Source of the DNA: Arthrobacter_B citreus
GTDB lineage: Bacteria; Actinomycetota; Actinomycetes; Actinomycetales; Micrococcaceae
Strand: one strand, 5' to 3'
Length of the DNA: 64,000 bases
NCBI RefSeq assembly: GCF_042429235.1
Contig: NZ_JBHMBA010000002.1
Part shown: piece after piece, positions 1-8,628 of the stretch
Layout of the letters: every line of letters starts with the position of its first letter
How positions within the stretch are numbered: the first letter of the stretch is position 1
Translations under genes and position numbers: made by a program
The notes under the pieces: generated by a model
The model's input: the letters and a program-made list of their open reading frames with translations, nothing else
Database searches by the model: none
What the model was told of the DNA's origin: nothing

Positions 1-2
1 AC

Positions 3-60
3 GAGAACCTCCGGGTTGGAGTGGGTCTTTGACAAGCCACATCCCACCCGGAGGTTCTCT
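3..60. repeat. Perfect 14-bp inverted repeat at window edge
   Basis: GAGAACCTCCGGGT (3-16) is followed 30 bases later by its exact reverse complement (47-60); the inner flanks add TGGG/CCCA pairing. The right arm carries a GGAGG Shine-Dalgarno-like core, as in the hairpin upstream of the IS481-like relic at 7485-7542, so this may be the remnant of an insertion-sequence leader or end. A transcription terminator for a gene left of the window is the alternative; there is no T-run after the stem. No intact ORF follows it. Confidence 0.5.
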
Positions 61-131
61 TTCGTTCAACCAGCCACGCCGCTACCAACGTCCTGGCCGG
101 GTACATCTAGGCGGGGTCATCGATTGTAAGA

Positions 132-175
132 CCGCCGCTCGTAGCTCCTTCAGTGCACGGGGCTACGAGCGGCGG
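132..175. terminator. Strong GC-rich hairpin, putative terminator
   Basis: CCGCCGCTCGTAGC (132-145) pairs perfectly with GCTACGAGCGGCGG (162-175) around a 16-base loop. It lies 65 bases before the first gene. There is no U-tract, which is common for actinobacterial terminators, so it could end transcription from the left or act as a bidirectional barrier. Confidence 0.55.
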
Positions 176-240
176 CCTCAGATTCAGCCAATGAAGTATA
201 ACGCTCACAGCAGCAAGATCCACCTAAACTACGGGGCAAG

Positions 241-1125
241 ATGACGTCTTCGATAAACACCAGAACTGGTCTCAAGGAAGGGCATCACGATTTTTATGAT
301 GTCCCTCAGGTTTGGCAAAAGGGTATAAACACGATTCGTGTGGACGGTCAAGTCCGAGCAGTCCATACGGTTCCACTGCGAAACGGTCTGACACTTGACT
401 TTTTTGTCCAGTCATCGAGAGCTGAAGAGCTGTTTGTGGCTCTCCACGGTGCTAATCGCCGTGAAAAGAATATATATCCCCGCTTTGAAAGGGTCGCTTC
501 TCTGCGAAAGACCGCTCCTGCGCTGGTAGCTTTTGCGGACCCCAGTATACGCCTCGATGACAAACGGGAAATGCTTCTGTCGTGGTATTTGGGCGGACCG
601 GATTGGGATCCGCTCCATGACATGATGAAGGTGATTCATAAAGTTATGGGCAAATGCGGTGCTAAGCGAGTTATTTTTGTCGGCGGTTCAGGCGGCGGGT
701 TTGCCGCACTGCGGGCCTCAGCGATGTTCCCAGGATCAATGGCGTTTGTTCAGGCCCCCCAGACGATTTTGGAGCGGTATATCCCGCATGTTGTGGAACG
801 ATATTTCGAAACAGCTTGGCCCGGGTGGGACATGAAAAAGCTGCTGCAAGGATTCCCTGATCGTTTCGACATGGTTAGGCACTATCAGCAGAAGCTTCCA
901 GATAATTACGTTTACTACATGGTCAGCGAGAGTGATCCCTCCCATGTGACAGACCATTATGAGCCATTCAAGGGGATTTATGGGGTTAGCGAAGACTCTG
1001 GTTTTGACCGGTCCGGCCGTAAGCGCTTTGTCAAATACAAGGGGTCCGTTCCCGGACACGGTACGGTCACAGACGCTGAGTTTGATCACCATCTTAAGGA
1101 AGCGCTCCAAATGTTCCGGTCCTAA
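241..1125 (+). CDS. Alpha/beta hydrolase-fold protein of a glycopolymer island
   Basis: A 294-residue protein with no signal peptide or membrane segment. A LHGAN stretch near residue 67 resembles the oxyanion strand-loop, GGSGGG near residue 143 is a nucleophile elbow with Ser, SESDPSHV may hold the acid, and PGHGTVT near the C-terminus fits the catalytic His, so a complete hydrolase triad is plausible. The substrate is not recognisable. Its place before glycosyltransferase and TagF-like genes suggests a role in trimming, acylating or deacylating a surface polymer; this is inference. Relationship to Asp2-type or polysaccharide-export hydrolases was considered but cannot be shown by eye. The DNA is AT-richer than the chromosomal core. 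ATG start, preceded by a weak GGGG ribosome-binding site. Confidence 0.72.
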   Translation: MTSSINTRTGLKEGHHDFYDVPQVWQKGINTIRVDGQVRAVHTVPLRNGLTLDFFVQSSRAEELFVALHGANRREKNIYPRFERVASLRKTAPALVAFADPSIRLDDKREMLLSWYLGGPDWDPLHDMMKVIHKVMGKCGAKRVIFVGGSGGGFAALRASAMFPGSMAFVQAPQTILERYIPHVVERYFETAWPGWDMKKLLQGFPDRFDMVRHYQQKLPDNYVYYMVSESDPSHVTDHYEPFKGIYGVSEDSGFDRSGRKRFVKYKGSVPGHGTVTDAEFDHHLKEALQMFRS

Positions 1126-1279
1126 CCGGTTCATGCAGTCAATAGAAGGCATGAGTTCGCAACGCTGAAACAACATTGATCAGTACTAGTGAATGGTCTT
1201 GGTGGGGGATGATTTTAATGTGTTGTAAGATGAGACGATTATCGGCCGTGATCCATTTTGAGTTAGAAGGCTCTGTCGC

Positions 1280-2209
1280 GTGAGTACGTACAGCGAAAAG
1301 CTCTATGCCCCGTTCGTTTTTTATACCCGCTTCGGGATAGGGGTCTTCGACGAAGACTGGCTTGATTTCAGAATTCGTGCTTTTAGTGCGTTCACTCTTC
1401 CATCAATTTCACGCATACTCCGTCCCGGGGATAAATGGTTTATTTTCGTGGACCGTGACATGCCGCGCGCCTGCTTGTCAGATTTCCGAGATTTGATCGC
1501 GAAGAATCCCGCGGCGGAAAATATTGAACTGGTGTTTGTTCGGTATGCCTTCGAGGTCGCAGATGCATTGGAAGACAAGCTCAGGCACTCTCTGCCCGAT
1601 TGCCCTATGTATCTTTCGCGCATTGATGATGACGATGCCCTGCGGTACGACACGGTCGCTCTCTTTGTGGATTTGGCGCAGCGGACAGAAGGCGACAAAC
1701 TTTTCATGTCCGCGACGAGTGCCATCGAATTTTTCCCGGTAGAACGCCTCGTGCTTCCGGGCGATTTCGATCTTTTGGTCAACGTGGCCTACGGGAGAGC
1801 CGAGAGTATTCACCACTTCGCCCGTGTCGGACACCGCGGCTTATTGGACTGGGCCCAAAAGTCCGGGAAATCTGTCGCCATGCTTGATCCGCGGCACACT
1901 GTGTTTTTATACAACAGACATCGCCAGTCCTCTTCGCGCTTTGCGAGTCGCCGCAGTACTGCCCGCGAGCATCCGAACAGTCGCACCTGGGTGTCCGCGG
2001 ACTTCCGCGCTTTTAATCTGGATCTGGACCGCCTGCTGGAATTTAGGTTGTTCGCCGCAGCCGCCCCTTATGCCAAGGACGGGTCAGCGTGGACGGCCAG
2101 CGACGAACAAACATCGCAGGCATTTGAGCAGTGGAAGACTCTCGTCGAGCTCAAGGCTCGCATGACAGCTGATCGTGCTGCGTTCCTTAAAGACGCACCT
2201 TCGACCTAG
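1280..2209 (+). CDS. Putative rhamnosyltransferase-like glycosyltransferase
   Basis: A 309-residue soluble protein beginning at GTG with AGAAGG nine bases upstream. The SRIDDDDAL motif near residue 115 is an acidic metal/nucleotide-sugar binding signature, and the FYTRFG / RPGDKWFIFVD N-terminal pattern matches what I recall of the putative rhamnosyl transferase family (PF11316). It probably adds one sugar to a cell-wall or capsular glycan. Donor and acceptor cannot be read from sequence. It sits between the hydrolase gene and the large TagF-like fusion, all on one strand with gaps of 150-250 bases. Confidence 0.65.
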   Translation: MSTYSEKLYAPFVFYTRFGIGVFDEDWLDFRIRAFSAFTLPSISRILRPGDKWFIFVDRDMPRACLSDFRDLIAKNPAAENIELVFVRYAFEVADALEDKLRHSLPDCPMYLSRIDDDDALRYDTVALFVDLAQRTEGDKLFMSATSAIEFFPVERLVLPGDFDLLVNVAYGRAESIHHFARVGHRGLLDWAQKSGKSVAMLDPRHTVFLYNRHRQSSSRFASRRSTAREHPNSRTWVSADFRAFNLDLDRLLEFRLFAAAAPYAKDGSAWTASDEQTSQAFEQWKTLVELKARMTADRAAFLKDAPST

Positions 2210-2459
2210 AGGGCACAGGAAGCCGGGGGGATAGATTATTCCTAACGAAGCAACACCACTGACAGCGGGGTGGAATGCGGACGCTGACGGGAAGGTTAAC
2301 AGCAATAGCAAGGACATGCGCAGCTTTTGGAAAAGTCACCAACTTGAAACGCAGAAGCGTTGAAGGGACGGATAGACCAAGGCGCCGTTACTGGGACACT
2401 TCCGGGATCGAGCGGAGGCCAAAGAGGGCCAGTGTCTGGCGACCCGGCTTGGAGCTGCC

Positions 2460-5400
2460 ATGAGTAGGGTTACCAAACGGCTTTCGGAGACCGTGACCCG
2501 AAACCTGCATCCGGCGTTGCTGGCGGGTATTAGACGCCTCACCAGGCGCAGCGGCTGCACCGACTTCGGGCTGCTCAGCGTGGTGGTGCCGATGTACAAC
2601 GTGGCGCCTTATCTTGAACGCTGCCTCACCAGCCTCGTGAACCAGAGCTATGCGAATTTGGAGATCATCGTCGTGGATGATGGCTCCACGGACTCATCCG
2701 TCGCCATGGCTGCCGGGTATGCGCGGTATGACCGGCGGATCCGCCTCATACAACTGCCTCACGGCGGCAATGGGCGAGCACGGAACACGGCTATCTCAGC
2801 CGCGAAGGGGAAATACCTGACGTTTGCTGATGCTGACGATGTTGTGCCAACTGAGGCATATGCACTGATGATGGCGACGCTGGCCCGCACTGGATCCGAC
2901 TTCTGCGTGGGTTCGTACGGCAGGATCAGGGGCGGCAAGAGAACTAGGGTCCGCTTGGCGGAGGACGTCCATTCGCGGGAGCGTCTGCGGATTAGGGTGG
3001 CAGATCATCCGGCGGTGATTGATGACGTGTTTCTGTGGAATAAGGTCTTCCGCCGCGAATTCTGGGACCGTCATGTGGGCGCCATACCGGAGAACATCCG
3101 GTATGAGGACCAAGAAACCACTGCACGGGCATACCTGCGCGCAGCTTCGTTTGACGTCTTGCCCAAGGTTGTCTATTGGTGGCGTATCCGCGAAGATGGT
3201 TCTTCAATAACCCAGGCAAAGCATCTTCTCGAGGATCTCCGGGACAGGTTGGTGGTGTCCCGGGACGTCACAGCCTTATTCGAGGCGGAAGCGCCGCCGT
3301 CAGTTGCGGTGCATTGGCACCGTCGGCTAATGGAGACTGACTTGATCCCCTACATAGAGCAGGTTCCGGATGCTTCGGAGGAGTTCTGGCAGTTGCTCGG
3401 GGAGGGGGTCGGCAGTATCTACAGTGCCGGACAGCAGCACCTTCGCCACATCGATCCGCAGGCGCGCGTGTTGTTGCACCTGACAGCGGAGGGGCGGCGG
3501 GAGGATGTTCGGCGCGTTCTGGTGGACCGGATCAACAACGGCACGGCGAGCCCGCTCACCTTTGACTGCGGCCGCATTTTCGCCGAGCCGCCTTTGCTCC
3601 AGGTGCTCGCTTTCCCCGTGGACCGCCGGCTCTTGGAAGTGTTTCCCGAGCACCTTGACCTAGTGGCTGCGCTGAAACCAGCGGTTACAGGGCTCGACGG
3701 AGGTGCCACCGTTCGCGGGTACGCATACCTGCGTAACGTGGATCTGCGCCGCACCGACGTCCACCTCACCGCAGGTGTCCAGGGACTACACGGCTTTAAG
3801 CCACTGAAGATCCAGCGCGCCACGGACCCAGAGCTGGATGTTTCCTCCGGAGACCGTAACTGCAGCTACGCGGATGCTGCCTTCCACATCCGGCTGGTAG
3901 GACCGCTGCCGGCCGAACTAATTCTCCGCGCGGAGGTGGACGGGCACGTCGTTGAGCGAGCTGTTCCCGTACCTGCCCCAAAGCCCGTGCTGGCGCAGGC
4001 GGCGCCACCCGGCGGTCTGCAAGTCACTGCATTTGCTCCTCGTTCTACCGTGACCGCCCCGGGTAAGACTGACCAAGACGGTAACGCTACCTGTTCCGGA
4101 GTCCTGGAACTGGTGCTAGCCGATGCCGCACCTGCGGCCGCCTACGCGCTGGTGACGTCCCGTTTCCGAATCACGGCCGGGGCCGTGGTTTCTCTACCAG
4201 GTGGCGGCCTGAGGCTGCGGTTCCCACTGGCAGGCACGCGGTGGGGGAGGGAGATGCCCGCACCGCCGTCGGGATCCTACACTCTGCGATGGAATGTGAG
4301 TGGGGAACCGGTGGGCCCCCATGATCCGGCTGTCCCCGTTACTGCCGAAGTTGCTGGGGCTTTCCGATCAGCACTGCTGCCATCCGCACGTGTATGCGGA
4401 CTGCGGACGGCGGCCGGGGCCATGGCCGTCAGCATTTCTGCTCCGCTTATGGCTAATGAGACCGGTACCTTCAACCAGTACCGGTTGAGGCGCGAAGTCT
4501 TCGGTGCCACGGCAGCCCCCGAACTAACTCCGGGAGTTGTCTTTGAGAGTTTCGGCGGGAAAAGCTGCACCGACAGTCCCAGGGCCATTTCGGATTACGT
4601 TGCCGCGTCCGGTTTTGATGAACCCCTCTATTGGTCCGTAGCTGACCGTTCCGTCTCCGTGCCGGAGTACGCTGTGCCTCTGCTGCAGGGCTCGGAACAG
4701 TGGTACCGGAAACTCGCATCCACCCGAAGGCTAGTCAACAACAACAATTTCCCCTGGTACTTCCGCAAGACCCCGGGCCAGTTCTACCTGCAGACTTGGC
4801 ACGGAACCCCGCTGAAGAGAATTGGTCTGGATGCTCCACAGCGGATACTGTCCCTGTCCTACAGGGACCTGATGGCTCGGGAAGCGCAGTGGTGGGACCT
4901 GCTCCTGGCCCAGAATGACTTCGCTGCCACCATGCTTCCGCCTGCCCTGGGCTACACCGGTGAAGTGCTCACAGCAGGCTACCCCCGTAACGACTCCCTT
5001 GCCCGGCGGCTGCCCGGCATCCGTGACCGGGTTCGCAGCCTCCTTGGCATCCCGGCGGAGCAGAAGGTAGTGTTGTACGCCCCGACGTGGAGAGATAACG
5101 CCCGGGACGGAGCGGGACGCGCGGACTGGATCGGTTTCCTTGACGTTGCTGAAGCCAGCGCGCAGCTGGGGCCGGGGTGGACGTTCCTGATTCGCGGCCA
5201 CCACAACGTTGCCGGCCAACGCCGCATCGGAGATCATCCCGCAGCAATTGACGTGACCGATTATCCGGAGGTCAATGAATTGTATCTGGCCTCGGATGCG
5301 CTGGTCACGGACTATTCTTCGGCTATCTTCGACTATTCCGTGCTCAAACGGCCGATTCTCTTCCTAGCTCCGGATCTGGCGGAGTACGCGAATTCTCGGG

Positions 5401-5645
5401 GGTTGTATCGGTTTCCTGCAGAGTTCCTGAGCCAGGAGCCCGTAGTTTCAACAACGGAGGAGCTCGCGGGCGCCCTAATGGGCGGGCTGATGACTTTGTG
5501 TCCTGGTTCTGCTGCCATTGCTGATCGGTTTGCCTATGCGGACCACGGCGCCGCTTCAGCTGCCGCTGCGGCCGTTCTTATGGCTGCTCCTGCCCGTTTG
5601 GGGAACGTGACTGAGGATTGCCCACCGAAAACCAAGGACATTTGA
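2460..5645 (+). CDS. GT2 / CDP-glycerol glycerophosphotransferase fusion (TagF-like)
   Basis: A 1061-residue, two-enzyme protein. Residues about 38-260 form a GT-A family-2 glycosyltransferase: VVVPMYNVAPYLERCL, DDGSTD at 73-78 and a FADADD metal-binding motif. A middle region of beta-rich spacer follows. The last third is a glycerophosphotransferase (Glyphos_transf) domain with WHGTPLKRIG, GYPRND, YAPTWRD and DALVTDYSSAIFD. Such fusions build poly(glycerol/ribitol-phosphate) or sugar-phosphate wall polymers from CDP-alditols at the inner membrane face. Start at ATG with GGAG six bases upstream. It resembles in layout the gene on the opposite strand at 8629-11355, but the sequences are clearly different, so they are not a recent duplication. 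Confidence 0.88.
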   Translation: MSRVTKRLSETVTRNLHPALLAGIRRLTRRSGCTDFGLLSVVVPMYNVAPYLERCLTSLVNQSYANLEIIVVDDGSTDSSVAMAAGYARYDRRIRLIQLPHGGNGRARNTAISAAKGKYLTFADADDVVPTEAYALMMATLARTGSDFCVGSYGRIRGGKRTRVRLAEDVHSRERLRIRVADHPAVIDDVFLWNKVFRREFWDRHVGAIPENIRYEDQETTARAYLRAASFDVLPKVVYWWRIREDGSSITQAKHLLEDLRDRLVVSRDVTALFEAEAPPSVAVHWHRRLMETDLIPYIEQVPDASEEFWQLLGEGVGSIYSAGQQHLRHIDPQARVLLHLTAEGRREDVRRVLVDRINNGTASPLTFDCGRIFAEPPLLQVLAFPVDRRLLEVFPEHLDLVAALKPAVTGLDGGATVRGYAYLRNVDLRRTDVHLTAGVQGLHGFKPLKIQRATDPELDVSSGDRNCSYADAAFHIRLVGPLPAELILRAEVDGHVVERAVPVPAPKPVLAQAAPPGGLQVTAFAPRSTVTAPGKTDQDGNATCSGVLELVLADAAPAAAYALVTSRFRITAGAVVSLPGGGLRLRFPLAGTRWGREMPAPPSGSYTLRWNVSGEPVGPHDPAVPVTAEVAGAFRSALLPSARVCGLRTAAGAMAVSISAPLMANETGTFNQYRLRREVFGATAAPELTPGVVFESFGGKSCTDSPRAISDYVAASGFDEPLYWSVADRSVSVPEYAVPLLQGSEQWYRKLASTRRLVNNNNFPWYFRKTPGQFYLQTWHGTPLKRIGLDAPQRILSLSYRDLMAREAQWWDLLLAQNDFAATMLPPALGYTGEVLTAGYPRNDSLARRLPGIRDRVRSLLGIPAEQKVVLYAPTWRDNARDGAGRADWIGFLDVAEASAQLGPGWTFLIRGHHNVAGQRRIGDHPAAIDVTDYPEVNELYLASDALVTDYSSAIFDYSVLKRPILFLAPDLAEYANSRGLYRFPAEFLSQEPVVSTTEELAGALMGGLMTLCPGSAAIADRFAYADHGAASAAAAAVLMAAPARLGNVTEDCPPKTKDI

Positions 5646-5928
5646 GGCCCACGAAGAATACAGATCGGTCACGGGGGAAGAATCAAACGGCAACAAGTCG
5701 GACGTATATCTACGTGAACTACTAATAAACGCATCCCGGCCAATTTTTTTTCGCGGGCCCAAATTTTTCGGCGAATAATCCTGCCCGGGCATTGGAGACA
5801 CAGCCGTGCCTGGAAACAGTGGGAAGACACCCGGGCGGCTCTCAGTATGACGTGAGCGTGGAGCGCGAGGTGCCCTAAATTACTGACCTCTAGAGCGGCC
5901 TAGACGATATGAAGAACCGGGTTTAGGG

Positions 5929-6021
5929 GCTGGAACCTCCACTCTTCAAAGCAAGGACGTGGGTTACCTGCCAGACTTGGCCGACCTGCAGAGCCACATT
6001 TGAAGTCTGGGAGGTTCCAGC
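5929..6021 (+). promoter_or_regulatory. Hairpin masking the IS1111 transposase ribosome-binding site
   Basis: GCTGGAACCTCC (5929-5940) is complementary to GGAGGTTCCAGC (6010-6021), extended by TTCAAA/TTTGAA on the loop side. The right arm contains the GGGAGG Shine-Dalgarno and ends one base before the ATG. A competing helix is possible: CCAGACTT (5971-5978) with AAGTCTGG (6003-6010). Transcripts reading in from outside would thus fold away the start, a known way insertion sequences limit transposase. The folding is read by eye. Confidence 0.6.
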
Positions 6022-6022
6022 T

Positions 6023-7126
6023 ATGTTCGAGCGTACAAGTGTCGGTTTGGATGTCCATGCCCGCTCCGTTGCCGGCTGCGCACTGGATACCGAAACAGGA
6101 GAAATCCTGCACCGAAAACTCACACCGGACCGAACCGAAATCCTGAACTGGATCGGCTCTCTGCCAGGACCCGTCCGGGTGGTTTACGAGGCTGGGCCCA
6201 CCGGTTTCGGGCTCGCCCGGGACCTGAACACGGCAGGATTCGAAACCCTTGTCGCAGCTCCGTCCAAACTCCAGCGGCCCGCCGGTGACAGGGTGAAAAC
6301 TGATACCCGGGACGCCTTGCACCTGGCCCGGCTGTTGAAGCTGGGAGAGATCACCGGTGTGACGGTTCCCTCCATCGATCAGGAAGCAGCCCGCGATCTG
6401 GTCCGGGCGCGGGAAGATTGCCGGGCGGATCTGATGCGCTCACGCCACCGGATCTCCAAACTCCTGCTGCGCCAGGGCATCGTCTATTCCGGCGGGCAGG
6501 CCTGGACCGGCCGGCACGAAATTTGGTTAAACCAGCAGCGCTTTGCCGAACCTGCCCGGGAGCTGACCTACCGGTCCTGCCTTGCCGGGATGCGGGCCAT
6601 CGATGAACGCCGCCACGATCTTGATGCCGCCATCACAAGCATGGCTTTGGACAGCGAATTCACCGCTGTGGTCCAGTGCCTGGGCTGCCTGCGCGGCGTT
6701 TCAACGCTGACCGCCTTCGGGCTGGCCGTGGAGATCGGTGGCTGGGATCGGTTCACCGGATCCAGCATCGGCGCCTACCTCGGTCTGGTCCCTTCCGAGC
6801 ATTCCTCCGGGGCGTCCCGGTCCCGCGGCTCGATCACCAAAACCGGAAACACCCACGCCCGCAGACTGCTGGTGGAAGCGGCATGGCACCACCGCAGGCC
6901 CTATCTGAACCCGTCCAGACTGATGAGGGCCCGGTGGGAGCTGGCACCCGAGGCAGCCAGGTGCCGCGGCCACGCCGGGAACCGGCGCCTGCATCAACGC
7001 TGGCTCACGTATCTGGAACACCATAAACGTCCTGTGATCGCCACCGTCGCGGTGGCCCGGGAACTGGCCGGCTGGTGCTGGTCGCTGGCCAGGATCGCCG
7101 AAGAAGGAAAAGCTCACATGACCTGA
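6023..7126 (+). CDS. IS110-family (IS1111 group) transposase
   Basis: A 367-residue DEDD recombinase. The N-terminal RuvC-like domain shows GLDVHA (Asp), VYEAGPTG (Glu) and KTDTRDALHLARLL (two Asp). The C-terminal Transposase_20 domain starts around RGVSTLTAFGLAVEIG and includes the SSGASRSRGSITKTGN stretch that supplies the conserved serine. Length and motif order are normal and no frameshift is seen, so the enzyme is probably active. These enzymes move DNA with an element-encoded guide RNA. ATG start one base after the upstream hairpin. Confidence 0.92.
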   Translation: MFERTSVGLDVHARSVAGCALDTETGEILHRKLTPDRTEILNWIGSLPGPVRVVYEAGPTGFGLARDLNTAGFETLVAAPSKLQRPAGDRVKTDTRDALHLARLLKLGEITGVTVPSIDQEAARDLVRAREDCRADLMRSRHRISKLLLRQGIVYSGGQAWTGRHEIWLNQQRFAEPARELTYRSCLAGMRAIDERRHDLDAAITSMALDSEFTAVVQCLGCLRGVSTLTAFGLAVEIGGWDRFTGSSIGAYLGLVPSEHSSGASRSRGSITKTGNTHARRLLVEAAWHHRRPYLNPSRLMRARWELAPEAARCRGHAGNRRLHQRWLTYLEHHKRPVIATVAVARELAGWCWSLARIAEEGKAHMT

Positions 7127-7422
7127 TCCTCGTACCCCATGCCAGCCGGAAGGGTTCCTGAAACGTTGTCCTTGCAGCGCGTGGAGATAACTCGCGATAC
7201 ACCTATGGGCAGCCGGAAACGGCCACGCCCGACATTGCTAGACCAGCGATACGCTCCAGCCGAACACTTCGTCCTGCGGTAGCCAACCCGCGCATATCAG
7301 TCTGACCGCGCCGTCGCCCATGACACGCTGACCACGCATCCAGAAACCTCTCCGGCACCCAAAGGAAACGGGTGCCCGACAGCCAGTCAGGGACCCGTTT
7401 TCCCATGCCTATTGACAGGAAT
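7127..7422 (+). ncRNA. Candidate seekRNA/guide-RNA region of the IS1111 element
   Basis: In IS1111-type elements the guide RNA is encoded between the transposase stop and the right end (established for the group). Here about 300 non-coding bases occupy that place. GGCACCC/GGGTGCC forms a perfect 7-bp hairpin near 7351-7374, and AAACGGGT/ACCCGTTT offers an alternative pairing. I could not delimit guide loops as clearly as in the second element, so this rests mainly on position. Confidence 0.35.
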
Positions 7423-7484
7423 GATCTACATATCAGGTGTAACTCTTACGGTGGTTGTGAACGGCGTGGCAAAAGTTAAATAAG

Positions 7485-7542
7485 CGAGGGTCTCCGGTTC
7501 GATATGGGTTACCAAACTCGTATCGGCCAACGGAGACCCTCG
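7485..7542 (+). promoter_or_regulatory. Hairpin overlapping the IS481-like relic start
   Basis: CGAGGGTCTCCG (7485-7496) pairs perfectly with CGGAGACCCTCG (7531-7542). The right arm contains the GGAG ribosome-binding core and its last base is the first base of the GTG start, so the hairpin would hide translation initiation, like the one before the IS1111 transposase. Confidence 0.55.
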
Positions 7543-8178
7543 TGACCCACGCTAACGCACCCCTGACCGAAACCGGACGACTTCGCCTGGCAAAACTCAT
7601 TGTCGATACCGGATGGCCGCTTCGCCGGGCCGCCGAACGCTTCAGCTGTTCACCGGCAACAGCAAGAAGTGGGCCGACAGGTACCGCTCCCGCGGTCCGG
7701 CAGGCATGCACGATCTTTCCTCACGACCCTTGTTCTGTCCGCATCACACACCCCAGCGCACTGAACGGCGGATCATCGGCCTGCGCTTCACCCGCCGCTG
7801 GGGACCGCACCGCATCGCCCACCACCTGCACCTGGCCCGGTCCACCGTGGAGAAAGTCCTGCGCCGCTACCGCATGCCCCGGCTCTCCCACCTGAACCAG
7901 GCCACCGGACTGCCGGTCCGCCGGCCCAAACCCGTCCGCTATGAACATAAGAACCCCGGGGACCTGGTCCACGTGGACATCAGAAACTCGGCCGCATCCC
8001 GGACGGCGGCGGCCACAAGATGATCGGCCGTGCCGCCGGCACCCGGAACAAGACACGCACCGAGGCCAACCGAAGGCCGGGCTATGCCTACCTGCATCAC
8101 GCCGTGGATGATCACTCCCGGCTGGCCCACTCCGAGATCCTTATCGACGAGAAGAAAGACATAGCCGCCGGCTTGTGG
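7542..8178 (+). pseudogene. IS481-family transposase remnant, frameshifted and truncated
   Basis: Reading begins with a winged/HTH region (LRRAAERFSCSPATA, then KKWADRYRSRG), continues through WGPHRIAHHL and VHVDI (first catalytic Asp) and HHAVDDHSRLAHSEIL (second catalytic Asp), all typical of IS481 transposases. Two one-base deletions split it: one near 7656 (frame passes from SPATA to KKWADR) and one near 7982 (VHVDI to the GRIPDGG frame). It stops after AAGLW where IS3-like sequence begins on the other strand, so the third catalytic residue is gone. It is dead. Confidence 0.82.
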
Positions 8179-8300
8179 CAGGTCGCCTCGGTGACTTGGA
8201 GTTCCTTGATGACTTCGATGACCGGGTGTCCGTTGTTGAGCATTTTCTGGCCCTGCCGTACTTTGGCGATGACCTGCTCGGGTGTTTGTCTGCGTGCCAT
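8176..8300 (-). pseudogene. IS3-family OrfA fragment
   Basis: On the minus strand from the ATG at 8300 the frame reads MARRQTPEQVIAKVRQGQ and GHPVIEVIKELQVTEAT, the N-terminus of an IS3-type OrfA helix-turn-helix protein. It is cut after about 40 residues, exactly where the IS481-like sequence starts. GGAGGAAA lies upstream of the start. The element's own end may be near 8366 (TGTAGGAGTCCAG read on the minus strand). Together the two pieces mark a deletion or nested insertion scar. Confidence 0.75.
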
Positions 8301-8501
8301 GATGCGTGAATTTCCTCCTAAGTCCATCCTCGGACATGAAACTCACATAAACACTGGACTCCTACACGGGGCCAACCAATTCAATAAGACTTTGTGCCAC
8401 CGCATCGAGGTTATACCGAGCAGAGGTCGGTATCAAACGAGCGCTCGGAATTGATTTAACTCCACGGATTGAGCTCCTCTCACCTTGAACTCTCTCACTA
8501 C

Positions 8502-8537
8502 GGCGCTATCACATGCGCTGGTGATTCTGATAGCGCC
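8502..8537. terminator. Hairpin terminator after the second TagF-like gene
   Basis: GGCGCTATCA (8502-8511) pairs perfectly with TGATAGCGCC (8528-8537). It lies about 90 bases beyond the stop of the leftward glycopolymer operon and is well placed to end it. The rest of 8367-8628 contains no recognisable gene. Confidence 0.55.
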
Positions 8538-8628
8538 ATAGAATCCCTGACCGTACTGACCTGCCAGGGAGTGGCGACTCCAAAAACTCAGCGACAGTCA
8601 GATTTCGCCACAGAGAAGCTCCAACTAT

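Larger units (their letters stand above)
5906..7434 (+). mobile_element. Intact IS110-family element, IS1111 subgroup
   Basis: GATATGAAGAAC (5906-5917) and GATCTACATATC (7423-7434) are imperfect inverted repeats (10 of 12), lying just inside the probable tips as is typical of IS1111 elements, which carry subterminal rather than terminal repeats. They bracket one full-length transposase with about 0.1 kb upstream and 0.3 kb downstream. The exact tips lie a few bases outside the repeats and cannot be fixed without an empty site. It sits between the two glycopolymer gene groups. Confidence 0.65.

Noticed and set aside
29..244. A 71-codon frame at the window start
   Set aside because: Runs through two hairpins, has no ribosome-binding site and no protein features.
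5750..5820. T-rich stretch with GGGCCC/GCCCGGG pieces after the first TagF-like gene, as a terminator
   Set aside because: Several weak pairings compete and none is clearly best; termination here is likely but cannot be placed.
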